Made by a program: the position numbers and the translations under genes
In this document: in pieces, positions 21,227 to 33,731 of the stretch
Numbering within the stretch: the stretch's first letter is position 1
How the letters are laid out: each line of letters starts with the position of its first letter
Assembly (NCBI RefSeq): GCF_002007205.1
Contig: NZ_LAZS01000005.1
Span: 992,001-1,056,000, forward strand
From: Ensifer adhaerens
Lineage (GTDB): Bacteria; Pseudomonadota; Alphaproteobacteria; Rhizobiales; Rhizobiaceae
Length of the DNA stretch: 64,000 bases
Reading direction: 5' to 3'
Notes under the pieces: generated by a model
Told to the model about the DNA's origin: nothing
What the model saw: the letters and a program-made list of their open reading frames with translations, nothing else
The model's database searches: none

Positions 21227-21736
21227 ATGCTGATCCGGGCGGCCATCCCAGACGATCTGCCAATCATCTGCGAGATCTACAACGACGCGGTGGCGAACAC
21301 GACGGCCATCTGGAACGAAACCGTGGTCGATGTTGCCAATCGAGCTGCCTGGCTGAAGGCGCGGCAAGACGCGGGCTACCCAGTGCTGGTGGCGGTTTCC
21401 GACAATGGCGACGTCGTCGGCTATGCCTCCTTCGGCGATTGGCGCGCCTTCGACGGCTATCGCCACACGGTCGAGCACTCCGTCTATGTGCACAAGGATC
21501 GGCGCGGCGGCGGCATCGGCCGGAAACTCATGGTCGCGCTGATCGCCGAGGCCGAACGGCTGGGCAAGCATGTGATGATCGCCGGAATCGAGTCCGAGAA
21601 CACGGCATCGATCCGCCTTCATGCCCAACTGGGTTTTGTCGACACCGGCCGTCTGCGCGAAGTCGGCACGAAGTTCGGGCGCTGGCTCGACCTGACCTTC
21701 ATGCAACTGGTGCTTCCGACAGGCTCGCCGCGCTAG
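21227..21736 (+). CDS. GNAT N-acetyltransferase, phosphinothricin/methionine sulfone type
   Basis: This 169-aa GNAT enzyme transfers acetyl from acetyl-CoA to an amine. It begins LIRAAIPDDLPIICEIYNDA and has the acetyl-CoA loop HSVYVHKDRRGGGIGRKLMVA (R/Q-x-x-G-x-G/A type) and the late motif SENTASIRLHAQLGFVDTG. This set is characteristic of the Pat/Bar/YncA group that acetylates phosphinothricin, methionine sulfone and similar amino acid analogues (family knowledge). The start is ATG 21227 with GAGGAG five bases upstream; an ATG 15 bp earlier lacks such a site. It is divergent from an HTH-cupin regulator. Confidence 0.9.
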   Translation: MLIRAAIPDDLPIICEIYNDAVANTTAIWNETVVDVANRAAWLKARQDAGYPVLVAVSDNGDVVGYASFGDWRAFDGYRHTVEHSVYVHKDRRGGGIGRKLMVALIAEAERLGKHVMIAGIESENTASIRLHAQLGFVDTGRLREVGTKFGRWLDLTFMQLVLPTGSPR

Positions 21737-21757
21737 GCCGCGATATCCGCCGCGACA

Positions 21758-22789
21758 ATGGCCGTTTGTCGAGGCGACCGGAGATGCTATGAACGCGCAA
21801 GGATTGTTTTCTGGAAACACCGCAACGTGGGTCTTCGACGCAAGGTACGATCGGGCGCTTGGGCACGTGTCGCGAGAGCGGCGCTGGCGCTGGCCGTCAG
21901 CATTCCCGCTTACGCAGCAGTTCCCGCGGCCGCTCGTATCGATGACCTCGTCTCTCCACCGAAATGCGTCTATTCCGGGCGGTCGGCCGCCGACCCAGCG
22001 AAAGCTCTCTGCATCAGCAAGGAAAATTTCGCCCGGGACATCTGCGGCGTCATTGATCACTATGCAACGGTGAACGACCTGCCGGCGGCCTTCTTCGCCC
22101 GCCTGATCTGGCGCGAAAGCCTGTTCCGGCCGAATGCCGTCAGCCCCAAGGGCGCCGAGGGCATCGCGCAGTTCATGCCGGGGACGGCGAAGATGCGCGG
22201 CCTCAACAACAGTTTCGATGTCGTCGAGGCGCTCGGCAAGTCGGCCGAATATCTGAACGAGCTCAAGTCGCGCTACGGCAATCTCGGCTTTGCCGCTGCC
22301 GCCTACAATGCCGGCGAAAACGGGCTGGAGCGGTTTCTCGAGGTCGATTGGCTGCCGGCCGAAACGCGCAACTACGTGCTGGCGATCACCGCCTATAGCG
22401 TCGAGGACTGGCGCGACAATCCACCGAAAATTCTCGATCTGACGCTCGACAAGAACAAGGACTTTATCGACGGCTGCGTGGCGCTCGCCAGCACGCGGCG
22501 GCTTCGCGACATCGAGGTGATAGACGAAGCGGAATGGGCGCCCTGGGGCGTGCAGCTTGCGGCACACTTTCAGAAGTCCGTGGCACAACGGCTGTTCGTG
22601 CGTGCGGTCAAGCGCTTGCCGGAAACGATCCGCAGCGAGAAGCCGCTGCTGCTCAGGGAGCGCAATGCCAGCTTCGGCCTCAGGATCCGCTACGCCGCCC
22701 GCATCGGCCGCGAGACCCAGGCGGACGCAAACAAGCTTTGCGCCTCCATCCGCAAGAGCGGCGGCGCTTGCCTGGTCTTCCGGAACTGA
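21758..22789 (+). CDS. Lytic transglycosylase (SLT domain), secreted
   Basis: The open frame gives 343 aa. A signal-peptide-like segment (ARAALALAVSIPAYA) lies near residue 45, so the true start may be the in-frame GTG at 21827 rather than ATG 21758. The SLT (lysozyme-like) domain covers roughly residues 95-200. The catalytic Glu is in FFARLIWRESLFRPNAVSPKG, followed by GIAQFMPGTAKMRGL and the AAAYNAGENGLERFL motif. Such enzymes cleave peptidoglycan to 1,6-anhydro products in the periplasm. The C-terminal 120 residues have no recognised domain; they contain Cys residues (DGCVALAS, KLCAS, GACLVF) that could form disulfides. It is likely monocistronic. Confidence 0.85.
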   Translation: MAVCRGDRRCYERARIVFWKHRNVGLRRKVRSGAWARVARAALALAVSIPAYAAVPAAARIDDLVSPPKCVYSGRSAADPAKALCISKENFARDICGVIDHYATVNDLPAAFFARLIWRESLFRPNAVSPKGAEGIAQFMPGTAKMRGLNNSFDVVEALGKSAEYLNELKSRYGNLGFAAAAYNAGENGLERFLEVDWLPAETRNYVLAITAYSVEDWRDNPPKILDLTLDKNKDFIDGCVALASTRRLRDIEVIDEAEWAPWGVQLAAHFQKSVAQRLFVRAVKRLPETIRSEKPLLLRERNASFGLRIRYAARIGRETQADANKLCASIRKSGGACLVFRN

Positions 22790-23069
22790 GTTTCGCGCTA
22801 AACCTCGAGCGAGCCCGACGGCCAGCGCAGCGGGGTCTGGCCGATCGCCGTTCTTGTCTGCTCCTGCGATCGTGCATGGGCCTCGAATACTCGCCGAACC
22901 GCGCGGCCAGCACAATTTCGCGATCGGTCAGCGCCGATAGCTGTTCGGGCATGATCCCATCCGCGAGCACCTCACTCCTGCGGCGAAGCATCTTCAAAGG
23001 GAAGCGGTGGGCAGAGGCTACTGCAGAACGCCTCACCGACCGCCTGTTCGAAATCGATCCAGGACATCA

Positions 23070-24083
23070 TTAGCGCATTGCGATCGCCTGCGGACGAGTG
23101 ATCGCCTGCCGGTTGTCCCAGCAGCCAAGGCCGCGCAATGTTGTTGCGACCGCCTCGTCGATCGGCGTATGCGGCTCTTCTCCGAGAACAGCCAGAAGTC
23201 GTTCGTTCGGCATGCGCAGGGGCTCGCGCCAAAGATGACGCATCTCGCGCAGTTCCCGAAAGAGCGGCATGAAAGGCGAGGCCAAGGTAATCAACCACCA
23301 GGGAAATGCTCGAACCGGGAGGGCCGGCTTGCCGACCGCGCGCCGTATGGCTTCGATCATCCCCGTCCCATTGCGGTCGAGGAAGCCGCGCATGTGGTAG
23401 ACGGCAAAGCGCGGCAACTGGTCCTTGCTCTCCACCAGCCGGATCATCGTTTCGGCGACATCGGGCAGATAGGCCCATTGATGCGCGATGCCTTCGCGCC
23501 CCGGATACGAGATCGCCGTCAGCGGTTTGCCCGGCTTCACCAGCCCTTGCGAGAACCAGTTGTTGGCAGCGCCGGGACCGAAGAAATCCCCTGCCCGTAC
23601 GATGATCACCCTGACGCCAGCTTCGGATGCCTGCTTCAGGCGCAGTTCCATTTCCTTGCGAATTCTCCCCTTGTCGGTATCGGGGTTTTGCGGCGCGTCC
23701 TCCGTCAGCACGGGAAAGGCGTCCCGGCCGAAATTATAGATCGTTCCCGGCAAGAGAATGGATGCGCCCGTGGCTTTGGCCGCGGCGATCGTGCTGTCGA
23801 GCATCGGAAGCACCAGGGTGCCCCAATTGCGGTAACCGGGCGGATTGACGGCATGCACGATCAGATCGACCCCTTCGGCCGCGGCGCGAACCTCACGCGC
23901 GTTCATGGCATCGCCTTGCCGCCAGTCGAAAGCCGGCTCGGTTTGCGCTGCCTTCCCGGCGTTTCGGTTCAGGGCGCGCACCTGCCAGCCGCGCTTGTTG
24001 AGCCCGCGCGCGACGGCACTGCCGATGCCACCCGTTGCCCCAAGCACCAGCACGCTCTTTGTTCTTTTCTCACTCTCGGTCAT
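23070..24083 (-). CDS. NAD(P)-binding epimerase/NmrA-like Rossmann protein
   Basis: The 337-aa protein starts at ATG 24083, six bases after GGAG. The Rossmann motif SVLVLGATGGIGSAVARGLN near the N-terminus is of the GxxGxxG type found in extended short-chain dehydrogenases and NmrA-like proteins. DWRQGDAMNA follows for the adenine pocket and VDLIVHAVNPPGY at the end of the nucleotide-binding core. No YxxxK active-site motif of classical epimerases is evident (only VYHMRG later), so redox catalysis is uncertain and a sensor or atypical reductase is possible. It is divergent from a LysR gene starting 92 bp away, which is the likely regulator. Confidence 0.87.
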   Translation of the reverse strand: MTESEKRTKSVLVLGATGGIGSAVARGLNKRGWQVRALNRNAGKAAQTEPAFDWRQGDAMNAREVRAAAEGVDLIVHAVNPPGYRNWGTLVLPMLDSTIAAAKATGASILLPGTIYNFGRDAFPVLTEDAPQNPDTDKGRIRKEMELRLKQASEAGVRVIIVRAGDFFGPGAANNWFSQGLVKPGKPLTAISYPGREGIAHQWAYLPDVAETMIRLVESKDQLPRFAVYHMRGFLDRNGTGMIEAIRRAVGKPALPVRAFPWWLITLASPFMPLFRELREMRHLWREPLRMPNERLLAVLGEEPHTPIDEAVATTLRGLGCWDNRQAITRPQAIAMR

Positions 24084-24175
24084 GTCACGCTCCATCCGTT
24101 TCGATGAAGACAGCATCACGTATGAACGAGCTAAACGGAATTGCCGAAATATCTTTGCCAGCTATACTGAAATAT

Positions 24176-25105
24176 ATGAGCAAGTCGGATTTGAACTGGG
24201 ATTTCTACAGAACGTTCCTTTCGGTGCTGCAGCAGGGATCGTTGTCGGCAGCCGCCCGCGAACTCGGCCTGACGCAGCCGTCCGTCGGTCGACACGTGGA
24301 CGCCATGGAAGGTGCACTTGGCTATCCGCTCTTCGTACGCTCGCCGCACGGTCTGATGCCGACCGATGCCGCATTGGCGCTCAAGCCCTATGCCGAAACG
24401 CTGGCCGCGACCTCGGCCGCCCTGCTGCGGGAAGCCTCCAGCCAACGCGAGACGGTCAGTGGTACCGTGCGCATCAGCGCCAGCGAGGTCATCGGCATCG
24501 AGGTCCTGCCGCCGATCCTGGCGGACCTGCACGCCGCCTATCCGGAACTGACGATCGAACTCTCCGCCTCGGATGCGGTCGAGGATCTGTTGCGACAGGA
24601 GGCCGATATCGCGGTGCGCATGGTCGCGCCCGCACAGGATGCGCTGATCGCCCGACATATCGGCGCGGTTCCCTTGGGCTTTCATGCGCATCGCCGCTAC
24701 ATCGAGCGGCGCGGCATGCCGCAGGCACTGACCGATCTCGCCGGTCACAGTCTGATCGGTTACGACCGCGAGACCGCTGCGATCCGGGCGATCATCGCCC
24801 GCTCCCCGGAACTGCCGGCCGCACGCTTTGCGCTGAAGGCGGACAGCAACCTTGCCCAATTGGCCGCAATCCGCGCCGGCTTCGGCATCGGCATTTGCCA
24901 GAACGGGCTGGCGGCGCGCGACCCTGCTCTTCTCCCGGTGCTGCCGGGCCTGTTCGAAATGAAGCTCGATACCTGGCTTGTCATGCACGAGAACCTGAAG
25001 ACGGCGCCGCGCTGCCGCGTCACCTTCGATGCGCTTGCCAAGGGACTGCGCGACTACATTCGCAGCGCCCCGTCCGCGGCCAAAGGCGGCGCCCCCTCCG
25101 CCTAG
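24176..25105 (+). CDS. LysR family transcriptional regulator
   Basis: The 309-aa product begins at ATG 24176 with MSKSDLNWDFYRTF; longer upstream frames overlap the divergent epimerase gene. The HTH (residues 6-66: FLSVLQQGSLSAAARELGLT, PSVGRHVDAMEGAL, RSPHGLMPTDA) and the effector domain (SGTVRISASEVIGIEVLPPI onwards) are both intact. It is divergent from the Rossmann-fold protein, with a 92-bp shared promoter region that contains an AT-rich stretch. Control of the neighbour is the natural inference. The effector is unknown. Confidence 0.92.
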   Translation: MSKSDLNWDFYRTFLSVLQQGSLSAAARELGLTQPSVGRHVDAMEGALGYPLFVRSPHGLMPTDAALALKPYAETLAATSAALLREASSQRETVSGTVRISASEVIGIEVLPPILADLHAAYPELTIELSASDAVEDLLRQEADIAVRMVAPAQDALIARHIGAVPLGFHAHRRYIERRGMPQALTDLAGHSLIGYDRETAAIRAIIARSPELPAARFALKADSNLAQLAAIRAGFGIGICQNGLAARDPALLPVLPGLFEMKLDTWLVMHENLKTAPRCRVTFDALAKGLRDYIRSAPSAAKGGAPSA

Positions 25106-25183
25106 CCCGGCGACTATGCATCAAGCAGCGTCGCCGCTGCGGGCTCTTTCCTTGGAGCGCGCGTAACACGCCCAGCCCACCCC

Positions 25184-25215
25184 AATAAAAAAAGCCCGCC
25201 AAAATGGCGGGCTTT
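25184..25215 (-). terminator. gyrA intrinsic terminator
   Basis: A 10-bp stem AAAGCCCGCC/GGCGGGCTTT with a 5-nt loop is followed, on the minus strand, by a run of seven or more T. It starts 31 bp after the gyrA stop. Confidence 0.85.
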
Positions 25216-25245
25216 CAACTTCAAGGCGTTTCTATCGCGTGGCGA

Positions 25246-28026
25246 TTAACCCTCGGATTCGGCTGGCGTTTCCGGCGCGCCGTTCTCGACGGCTGCCTCT
25301 TCGCCTTCCTCCTCGTCGCTCTCCGGCTCGCTGATACGTTCGACCGAAACGACCTTCTCGTCCTTGGCGGTCGAGAAGATGGTGACACCCTTGGTGGCGC
25401 GGCTCGCAAGCCGGACGCCATTGATCGGCACGCGGATCAACTGGCCACCATCGGAGACGAGCATGATCTGATCGTTGTCTTCGATCGGGAAGGCCGCGAC
25501 GAGTACACCGATTTCCGTCGTCTTCGAGGTATCGGTGGCGCGGATGCCCTTGCCACCGCGGCCCGAGGTGCGGAAATCGTAGGACGACGAGCGCTTGCCG
25601 AAGCCTTTCTCCGAGACCGTCAGCACGAACTGTTCGCGCGCTTTCAGCTCGTCGAAGCGCTCGTTCGACAGTTCGCCACCATCGGTGACTTCCTCGCCCA
25701 CCAGCGCGATTTCTTCCTCGTCGCCGTTGGTCGCGCGCCGCTCGGCGGCTGCGCGCTTGAGATAGGCTGCACGCTCCCATGGTTCGGCGTCGACATGGCC
25801 CAGGATCGCCATCGAGATGATGCGGTCGCCATCGCCGAGGTTGATGCCACGAACGCCGATCGAGTTGCGGCCGGCAAAGACGCGCACGTCGTCGACCGGG
25901 AAGCGGATGCACTGGCCGAGCGCCGTCGTCAGCATGACGTCGTCATGCTCCGTGCAGGTGTCGACGGACAGGATCTCGTCGCCCTCTTCCTCGAGCTTCA
26001 TCGCGATCTTGCCGTTGCGGTTGACCTGGACGAAGTCCGACAGCTTGTTGCGGCGAACCGTGCCGCGGGTCGTCGAGAACATGACGTCGAGGTTTTCCCA
26101 GGTCGTCTCGTCCTCGGGAAGCGGCATGATCGTGGTGATGCGTTCGCCGGGTTCCAGCGGCAGCATGTTGATCAGGGCCTTTCCGCGCGATTGCGGCGTG
26201 CCGATCGGCAGGCGCCAGACCTTCTCCTTGTAGACAATGCCACGGGAGGAGAAGAACAGAACCGGCGTATGGGTATTGGCGACGAATAGCCGGGTAACGA
26301 AATCCTCGTCCCTGGTCGCCATGCCCGAGCGCCCCTTGCCGCCGCGGCGCTGCGCCCGGTAGGTCGTCAGCGGTACGCGCTTGATGTAGCCGAGGTGCGA
26401 AACCGTCACGACCATGTCTTCACGGGCGATGAGGTCCTCATCGTCCATGTCCGGACCGCCTTCCATGATCTCGGAACGGCGCGGGGTGCCGAACTCGTCA
26501 CGGATGGCGATGAGCTCGTCCTTGACAATCGTCATGATGCGCAGGCGCGACGACAGGATGTCGAGGTAATCCTTGATTTCCTCGCCGATCTTGTTGAGTT
26601 CGTCGCCGATTTCGTCGCGGCCGAGTGCTGTCAGGCGCTGCAGACGCAGATCGAGGATGGCGCGGGCCTGCTCTTCCGAGAGGTTGTAAGTGTTGTCGTC
26701 GTTGATCCGGTGGCGCGGATCGTCGATCAGACGGACGAGGCTCTCGACGTCATGCGCTGGCCAACGGCGCTCCATCAGCTGCTCGCGCGCTGTCTGCGGA
26801 TCGGGCGCATGGCGGATGAGCTTGATGATTTCGTCGATATTGGCAACCGCAATGGCAAGACCGACGAGCACGTGGGCGCGGTCGCGCGCCTTGCGCAGCA
26901 GGTACTTCGTGCGCCGGCTAACGACTTCCTCACGGAAGGAGACGAAAGCGCGCAGCATGTCGAGCAGCGTCATCTGTTCCGGCTTGCCGCCGTTCAGCGC
27001 AACGATGTTGCAGCCAAAGGAGGTCTGCAGCGGCGTGTAGCGATAAAGCTGGTTCAGGATGACGTCGGCGTTGGCGTCGCGCTTCAGTTCGATGACGACG
27101 CGGTAGCCCTGACGGTCGGATTCATCGCGCAGATCCGAGATGCCCTCGATGCGCTTCTCGCGCACCAGTTCGGCCATCTTCTCGATCATCGTCGCCTTGT
27201 TCACCTGGAAGGGGATCTCGGTGATGATGATCTGCTCGCGGTCGCCGCGCATCGGCTCGACATGGGCGCGTCCGCGCATGATGACGGAGCCGCGGCCGGT
27301 CTCGTAGGCCGAGCGGATGCCGGAGCGGCCGAGGATCAGCGCGCCGGTCGGGAAGTCCGGACCCGGAATGATTTCCATCAGCTCCGGCAGTTCGATCGCC
27401 GGATTGTCGATCAGCGCCATGCAGCCGTTGATGACTTCGACGAGATTGTGCGGCGGGATGTTCGTCGCCATGCCGACGGCGATACCGCCGGCGCCGTTGA
27501 CGAGCAGGTTCGGGAACTTCGCCGGAACGACTGACGGCTCGCTCAGGGTGCCGTCGTAGTTGTCGCGGAAGTCGACCGTTTCCTTGTCGAGATCGTCGAG
27601 CAGCGAATGCGCGGCCTTCTGCAGGCGGCATTCGGTGTAGCGCTCGGCCGCCGGCGGGTCACCGTCGACGGAGCCGAAGTTGCCCTGGCCGTCGATCAAC
27701 GGCAGGCGGAGCGACCAGTCCTGCGCCATGCGTGCCAGCGCGTCGTAGATCGCGGCGTTGCCGTGCGGGTGGTACTTACCCATCACGTCCCCGGTGACGC
27801 GGGCGCACTTGACGTATTTCTTGTTCCAGTCGATGCCGAGCTCGCTCATCCCGTAGAGGATACGGCGATGCACGGGTTTCAGACCGTCACGCACGTCGGG
27901 AAGCGCGCGGCTGACGATAACGCTCATCGCGTAATCGAGATAGGACCGCTGCATTTCCTCGATGATGGAAATCGGCTCGATGCCTGGCGGAGTTTTTCCG
28001 CCGCCGGGAGTGCTTTGCTCAGTCAA
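25246..28026 (-). CDS. gyrA: DNA gyrase subunit A
   Basis: The 926-aa protein is the cleavage-religation subunit of gyrase, which introduces negative supercoils with GyrB. The catalytic Tyr130 is in ERYTECRLQ (E. coli Tyr122). The GyrA box is QRRGGKG near residue 570, followed by the six-bladed C-terminal domain and a long acidic tail ([15 protein letters not shown]). In the quinolone region the sequence is [10 protein letters not shown], so the positions equivalent to E. coli Asp82 and Ser83 are Asn90 and Ala91, while Asp87 is kept (Asp95). Ala at the Ser83 position is a natural state in several alphaproteobacteria (established) and lowers intrinsic quinolone sensitivity. It is followed by a strong terminator. 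Confidence 0.98.
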   Translation of the reverse strand: MTEQSTPGGGKTPPGIEPISIIEEMQRSYLDYAMSVIVSRALPDVRDGLKPVHRRILYGMSELGIDWNKKYVKCARVTGDVMGKYHPHGNAAIYDALARMAQDWSLRLPLIDGQGNFGSVDGDPPAAERYTECRLQKAAHSLLDDLDKETVDFRDNYDGTLSEPSVVPAKFPNLLVNGAGGIAVGMATNIPPHNLVEVINGCMALIDNPAIELPELMEIIPGPDFPTGALILGRSGIRSAYETGRGSVIMRGRAHVEPMRGDREQIIITEIPFQVNKATMIEKMAELVREKRIEGISDLRDESDRQGYRVVIELKRDANADVILNQLYRYTPLQTSFGCNIVALNGGKPEQMTLLDMLRAFVSFREEVVSRRTKYLLRKARDRAHVLVGLAIAVANIDEIIKLIRHAPDPQTAREQLMERRWPAHDVESLVRLIDDPRHRINDDNTYNLSEEQARAILDLRLQRLTALGRDEIGDELNKIGEEIKDYLDILSSRLRIMTIVKDELIAIRDEFGTPRRSEIMEGGPDMDDEDLIAREDMVVTVSHLGYIKRVPLTTYRAQRRGGKGRSGMATRDEDFVTRLFVANTHTPVLFFSSRGIVYKEKVWRLPIGTPQSRGKALINMLPLEPGERITTIMPLPEDETTWENLDVMFSTTRGTVRRNKLSDFVQVNRNGKIAMKLEEEGDEILSVDTCTEHDDVMLTTALGQCIRFPVDDVRVFAGRNSIGVRGINLGDGDRIISMAILGHVDAEPWERAAYLKRAAAERRATNGDEEEIALVGEEVTDGGELSNERFDELKAREQFVLTVSEKGFGKRSSSYDFRTSGRGGKGIRATDTSKTTEIGVLVAAFPIEDNDQIMLVSDGGQLIRVPINGVRLASRATKGVTIFSTAKDEKVVSVERISEPESDEEEGEEAAVENGAPETPAESEG

Positions 28027-28447
28027 TGGTGATCACGATCTTTGTTCAGAATCAGTCGGATATTTATAGCGGATTGCCACCGGAAGCGCCAATTTGCGGC
28101 CCTTGGCGCCTCTTGCCCGCCAGACTGTGAAGATGTCCCTGTAACGCTTTGATTCGCTGCACGATTCGCTCGATAGGCCGCCCCGGGCCCGATGAGCCGC
28201 ACAGCAGTTGTGAACAGTCTTTTGCCGCCGGAGCAGGCTTTTCTAGGGCATCGCGCGCGAAATCGGAAGACCCCGGCCGACAATCACCGCGACGGCGCCG
28301 GATTGCGCCCCGCTTACGGCAAGCGAATGCTCATTAAGTCATTGCTGAGACTTTGATTGCCGCCCTCTTCCCAAGCCCGTGCCGCTTGCCTAACAATGCC
28401 GTCATGCCACCGGGAAAACCCGGGGCGAAATCCGGAAGGGGAAACGG
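28027..28447. other. Intergenic region between gyrA and marC
   Basis: This is 421 bp between divergent gyrA and the MarC gene and should hold both promoters. Short open frames on both strands lack ribosome sites and family similarity. I do not see an RNA gene or a clear -35/-10 pair. Confidence 0.35.
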
Positions 28448-29077
28448 ATGTTCAATGTCGACCTCCTGGTCAATGCGCTCACCACGCTTCTCGTCACGCT
28501 CGATCCACCCGGCCTTGCGCCGATTTTCCTGAGCCTGACAGTCGGCCTCAGCCGGCAGGAGCGCTTTCAGGTAGCCACCCGCGGCTCGCTGATCGCCTTC
28601 TTCATTCTCGCGGCCTTCGCGCTCTTCGGCAACAGCATTCTTGGCCTGCTCGGCATCTCGATCGGCGCCTTCCGCATCGCCGGCGGTCTGCTGCTCTTCT
28701 GGATCGCGTTCGAGATGATTTTCGAGAAGCGGCAGGAGCGCAAGGAGAAGACCGGCGAGAATGCGACGGTCAAGGATCACATCCACAATATCGCGGTCTT
28801 TCCGCTGGCCCTGCCGCTGATTGCCGGCCCAGGCGCGATATCTGCAACGATCCTGCTCGCCGGCTCGTTTCCGACCGCTGTGGAGCGCACGCAGCTCTTG
28901 ATCGTCATCGCGCTGTCGATGTTCAGCGTGTTTCTGGCACTGGTCATTGCCGAACGCGTCGATCGCTTCCTTGGCGTTACCGGCCGCGCCATTCTCACCC
29001 GCCTGCTCGGCGTCATCCTGGCAGCCCTTGCAGTGCAGTTCGTCGTCGACGGGGTCAAATCGGCAATGGCACTTTAA
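28448..29077 (+). CDS. MarC family (UPF0056) inner-membrane protein
   Basis: The 209-aa protein has about six membrane segments and belongs to the MarC/NAAT family. It has the typical opening LLVNALTTLLVTLDPPGLAPIFLSL and the internal ALFGNSILGLLGISIGAFRIAGG, which the family conserves. The second half repeats the pattern with LPLIAGPGAISATIL and GRAILTRLLGVILAALAVQFVVDG. Despite the name, MarC is not part of multiple antibiotic resistance (established for E. coli), and the transported substrate is unsettled. The start is ATG 28448 preceded by GGAAGGGG. It is convergent with ssb across a shared terminator. Confidence 0.92.
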   Translation: MFNVDLLVNALTTLLVTLDPPGLAPIFLSLTVGLSRQERFQVATRGSLIAFFILAAFALFGNSILGLLGISIGAFRIAGGLLLFWIAFEMIFEKRQERKEKTGENATVKDHIHNIAVFPLALPLIAGPGAISATILLAGSFPTAVERTQLLIVIALSMFSVFLALVIAERVDRFLGVTGRAILTRLLGVILAALAVQFVVDGVKSAMAL

Positions 29078-29124
29078 GATCGCGCAGCCACGCGCCGTCT
29101 TCGCCGAGGACCAACGAAGAAACC

Positions 29125-29160
29125 AAAAAAAACGCCACGTCCGCAGGGCGTGGCGTTTTT
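29125..29160. terminator. Bidirectional terminator between marC and ssb
   Basis: Stem AACGCCACG/CGTGGCGTT with a 9-nt loop, an A-run on the left and a T-run on the right, so it can stop transcription from both convergent genes. Confidence 0.85.
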
Positions 29161-29183
29161 CGTCAATGCAAATCGGCTTGCGA

Positions 29184-29741
29184 TCAGAACGGAATGTCGT
29201 CGTCCATATCGCGCGAGAAGCCGCCGCCCTGGCCGCCCTGTCCACCCTGGCTGCCGCCCGAACGGCCGCCGCCCGAAGACTGGCGCGGCTGGTCGTAATC
29301 GTCGTAGCCGCCGCCACCGAAGTTGCCGCCGCCGAAGTCGCCCGCACCACTGCCACCGCCACGGCTGACGCCGGAACCACCGCCTTCGCCGCGACCGTCA
29401 AGCATCGTCAGCGTCGAGCCGAAGCCCTGCAGCACGACTTCCGTCGAGTAGCGGTCGTTGCCGTTCTGGTCCTGCCACTTGCGGGTCTGCAGTGCGCCTT
29501 CGATATAGAGCTTGGCGCCCTTCTTCACATATTGCTCGACAACCTTGCAAAGGCCCTCGTTGAAGACCACGACCGTGTGCCATTCGGTCTTTTCCTTGCG
29601 CTCGCCGCTGTTGCGGTCGCGCCAGGTCTCGGAGGTTGCGATGCGCAGGTTGGCGATCGGCCGGCCGTCCTGCGTGCGCCGGATTTCCGGGTCTGCCCCG
29701 ACATTTCCGATCAAGATCACCTTGTTGACGCTTCCAGCCAT
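29184..29741 (-). CDS. ssb: Single-stranded DNA-binding protein
   Basis: The 185-aa protein coats single-stranded DNA in replication, repair and recombination. The OB-fold covers residues 1-115 ([20 protein letters not shown], then [12 protein letters not shown] and the aromatic [12 protein letters not shown]). It is followed by a Gly-rich flexible linker and the acidic tip DMDDDIPF that recruits partner proteins. All essential parts are present. It is divergent from uvrA, as in E. coli and Sinorhizobium, with an SOS box in the shared 279-bp region, so DNA-damage induction is likely. Confidence 0.98.
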   Translation of the reverse strand: MAGSVNKVILIGNVGADPEIRRTQDGRPIANLRIATSETWRDRNSGERKEKTEWHTVVVFNEGLCKVVEQYVKKGAKLYIEGALQTRKWQDQNGNDRYSTEVVLQGFGSTLTMLDGRGEGGGSGVSRGGGSGAGDFGGGNFGGGGYDDYDQPRQSSGGGRSGGSQGGQGGQGGGFSRDMDDDIPF

Positions 29742-29879
29742 GTTGCTTTTCCCGTGGTTTCACCGGGCCATGGACCCGGCTTGGAATTTCAAGAGCGCGT
29801 ATCTTAGCGGCCTGTTGCTGCTGATACGCCCCGCCTCGCACATAATCCACAAAAGTTTTGGTCGTTTTATGGGCGATTT

Positions 29880-29894
29880 GTTCTTTATTTGTTC
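29880..29894. promoter_or_regulatory. Alphaproteobacterial SOS (LexA) box between ssb and uvrA
   Basis: The direct repeat GTTC-N7-GTTC is exact (GTTC at 29880-29883 and 29891-29894). This is the known LexA target of Rhizobiaceae, described for recA and uvrA. It is 139 bp from the ssb start and 126 bp from the uvrA start. Confidence 0.85.
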
Positions 29895-30020
29895 TAGTAT
29901 TTGGCTATGATCCTGTCAACCGACTCGAATTGGCCGCCTCATTTGCCGATTGCGCCTCGACATGGGCGCTAGCGTCATTACATAGGGGGCTTTCAACCGA
30001 CATGCAAAAGCTGGCTTCCG

Positions 30021-32942
<2,922 letters not shown>

Positions 32943-32949
32943 AACGTTT

Positions 32950-33675
32950 ATGAGTAGTTCCGGTGGTTCTGATGCGTCAGAGAGTTGTGATGGTCAGGTC
33001 CTCCGTGAGGTGAGCTCAGCTCTTTCGCGTCTTTCCGATCGGAGACTTCCAAGTATTGAAGTTGAGGGCCCCTTCCTCCGTTCGAAGCTGGCGTGGAAGA
33101 TTGCTGTGTACCAGCAAGCGATGCTGTATCGGCTTGTTTCATTGGGAACTGGTGCAATCCGTGCATGCGACTCTGATGAAGTACTCATGGGAATACTCGC
33201 AGCACGTGCGTTCATAGAGACGGTTTCGGTATTTCAAGACTTTATTTCAAGGATAGAGCGCCACCTCGACCGCGAAGACCTGGAGGAAATAGACGGCCTC
33301 GTAATGGGGAAGACCTTTTCGACGCGTGATGCGGAAGCCGTTAGAGAAAATCCGAGATTTAGATCAACGAACGTTCTAACCTCTATTGAGGCTTTGGATC
33401 GCATTTTTCCTGGGGTACTTCGACACTACAATCTACTTTCTGAGCGGTGCCATCCAAACACTATGGGACACCATCAGTTCTTTGCGACTACAGATCGGAT
33501 TACTCGAACGGTAACGTTCTCAGAGAAAAAACGCATTCGACCTGAACGCGCCAGCGCGATGGCCGGCGTCATGCTCGCGATTTTCGCGGAACAGTTAATG
33601 GATAAACTTGACGGCTTGATCGCGCGAACGGCGGACTTACAGCACAGCATTAATCCAGTAGCTCAGGGTAAATGA
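32950..33675 (+). CDS. Hypothetical protein, probably horizontally acquired
   Basis: The 241-aa protein has no family I can name with confidence. Most of it looks helical: KIAVYQQAMLYRLVSLGTGA, ILAARAFIETVSVFQDFISR, then RHYNLLSERCHPNTMGHHQF and a final helix ending MAGVMLAIFAEQLMDKL. The order of helices and the late Ser-Glu-x-x-His segment resemble DUF5677-like HEPN-related proteins, but this is weak. The gene is clearly richer in A and T than uvrA before it and the DUF72 gene after it. It uses codons such as ATA, TTA and AGA that are rare in the neighbours. It fills a gap in otherwise conserved synteny. The ATG is only 7 bp after the uvrA stop, so it may ride on uvrA transcription. Confidence 0.7.
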   Translation: MSSSGGSDASESCDGQVLREVSSALSRLSDRRLPSIEVEGPFLRSKLAWKIAVYQQAMLYRLVSLGTGAIRACDSDEVLMGILAARAFIETVSVFQDFISRIERHLDREDLEEIDGLVMGKTFSTRDAEAVRENPRFRSTNVLTSIEALDRIFPGVLRHYNLLSERCHPNTMGHHQFFATTDRITRTVTFSEKKRIRPERASAMAGVMLAIFAEQLMDKLDGLIARTADLQHSINPVAQGK

Positions 33676-33731
33676 TCCGTTCCGTTCTAACGCGACAATC
33701 GACGATGTTCAAAACAAAGTAGGAGGATGGC

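Noticed and set aside
22790-23069. Possible minus-strand coding fragment (EQLSALTDREIVLAARFGEY) between the transglycosylase and epimerase genes
   Set aside because: The segment looks somewhat protein-like but has no start, continues antisense into the transglycosylase gene, and I cannot name a family.
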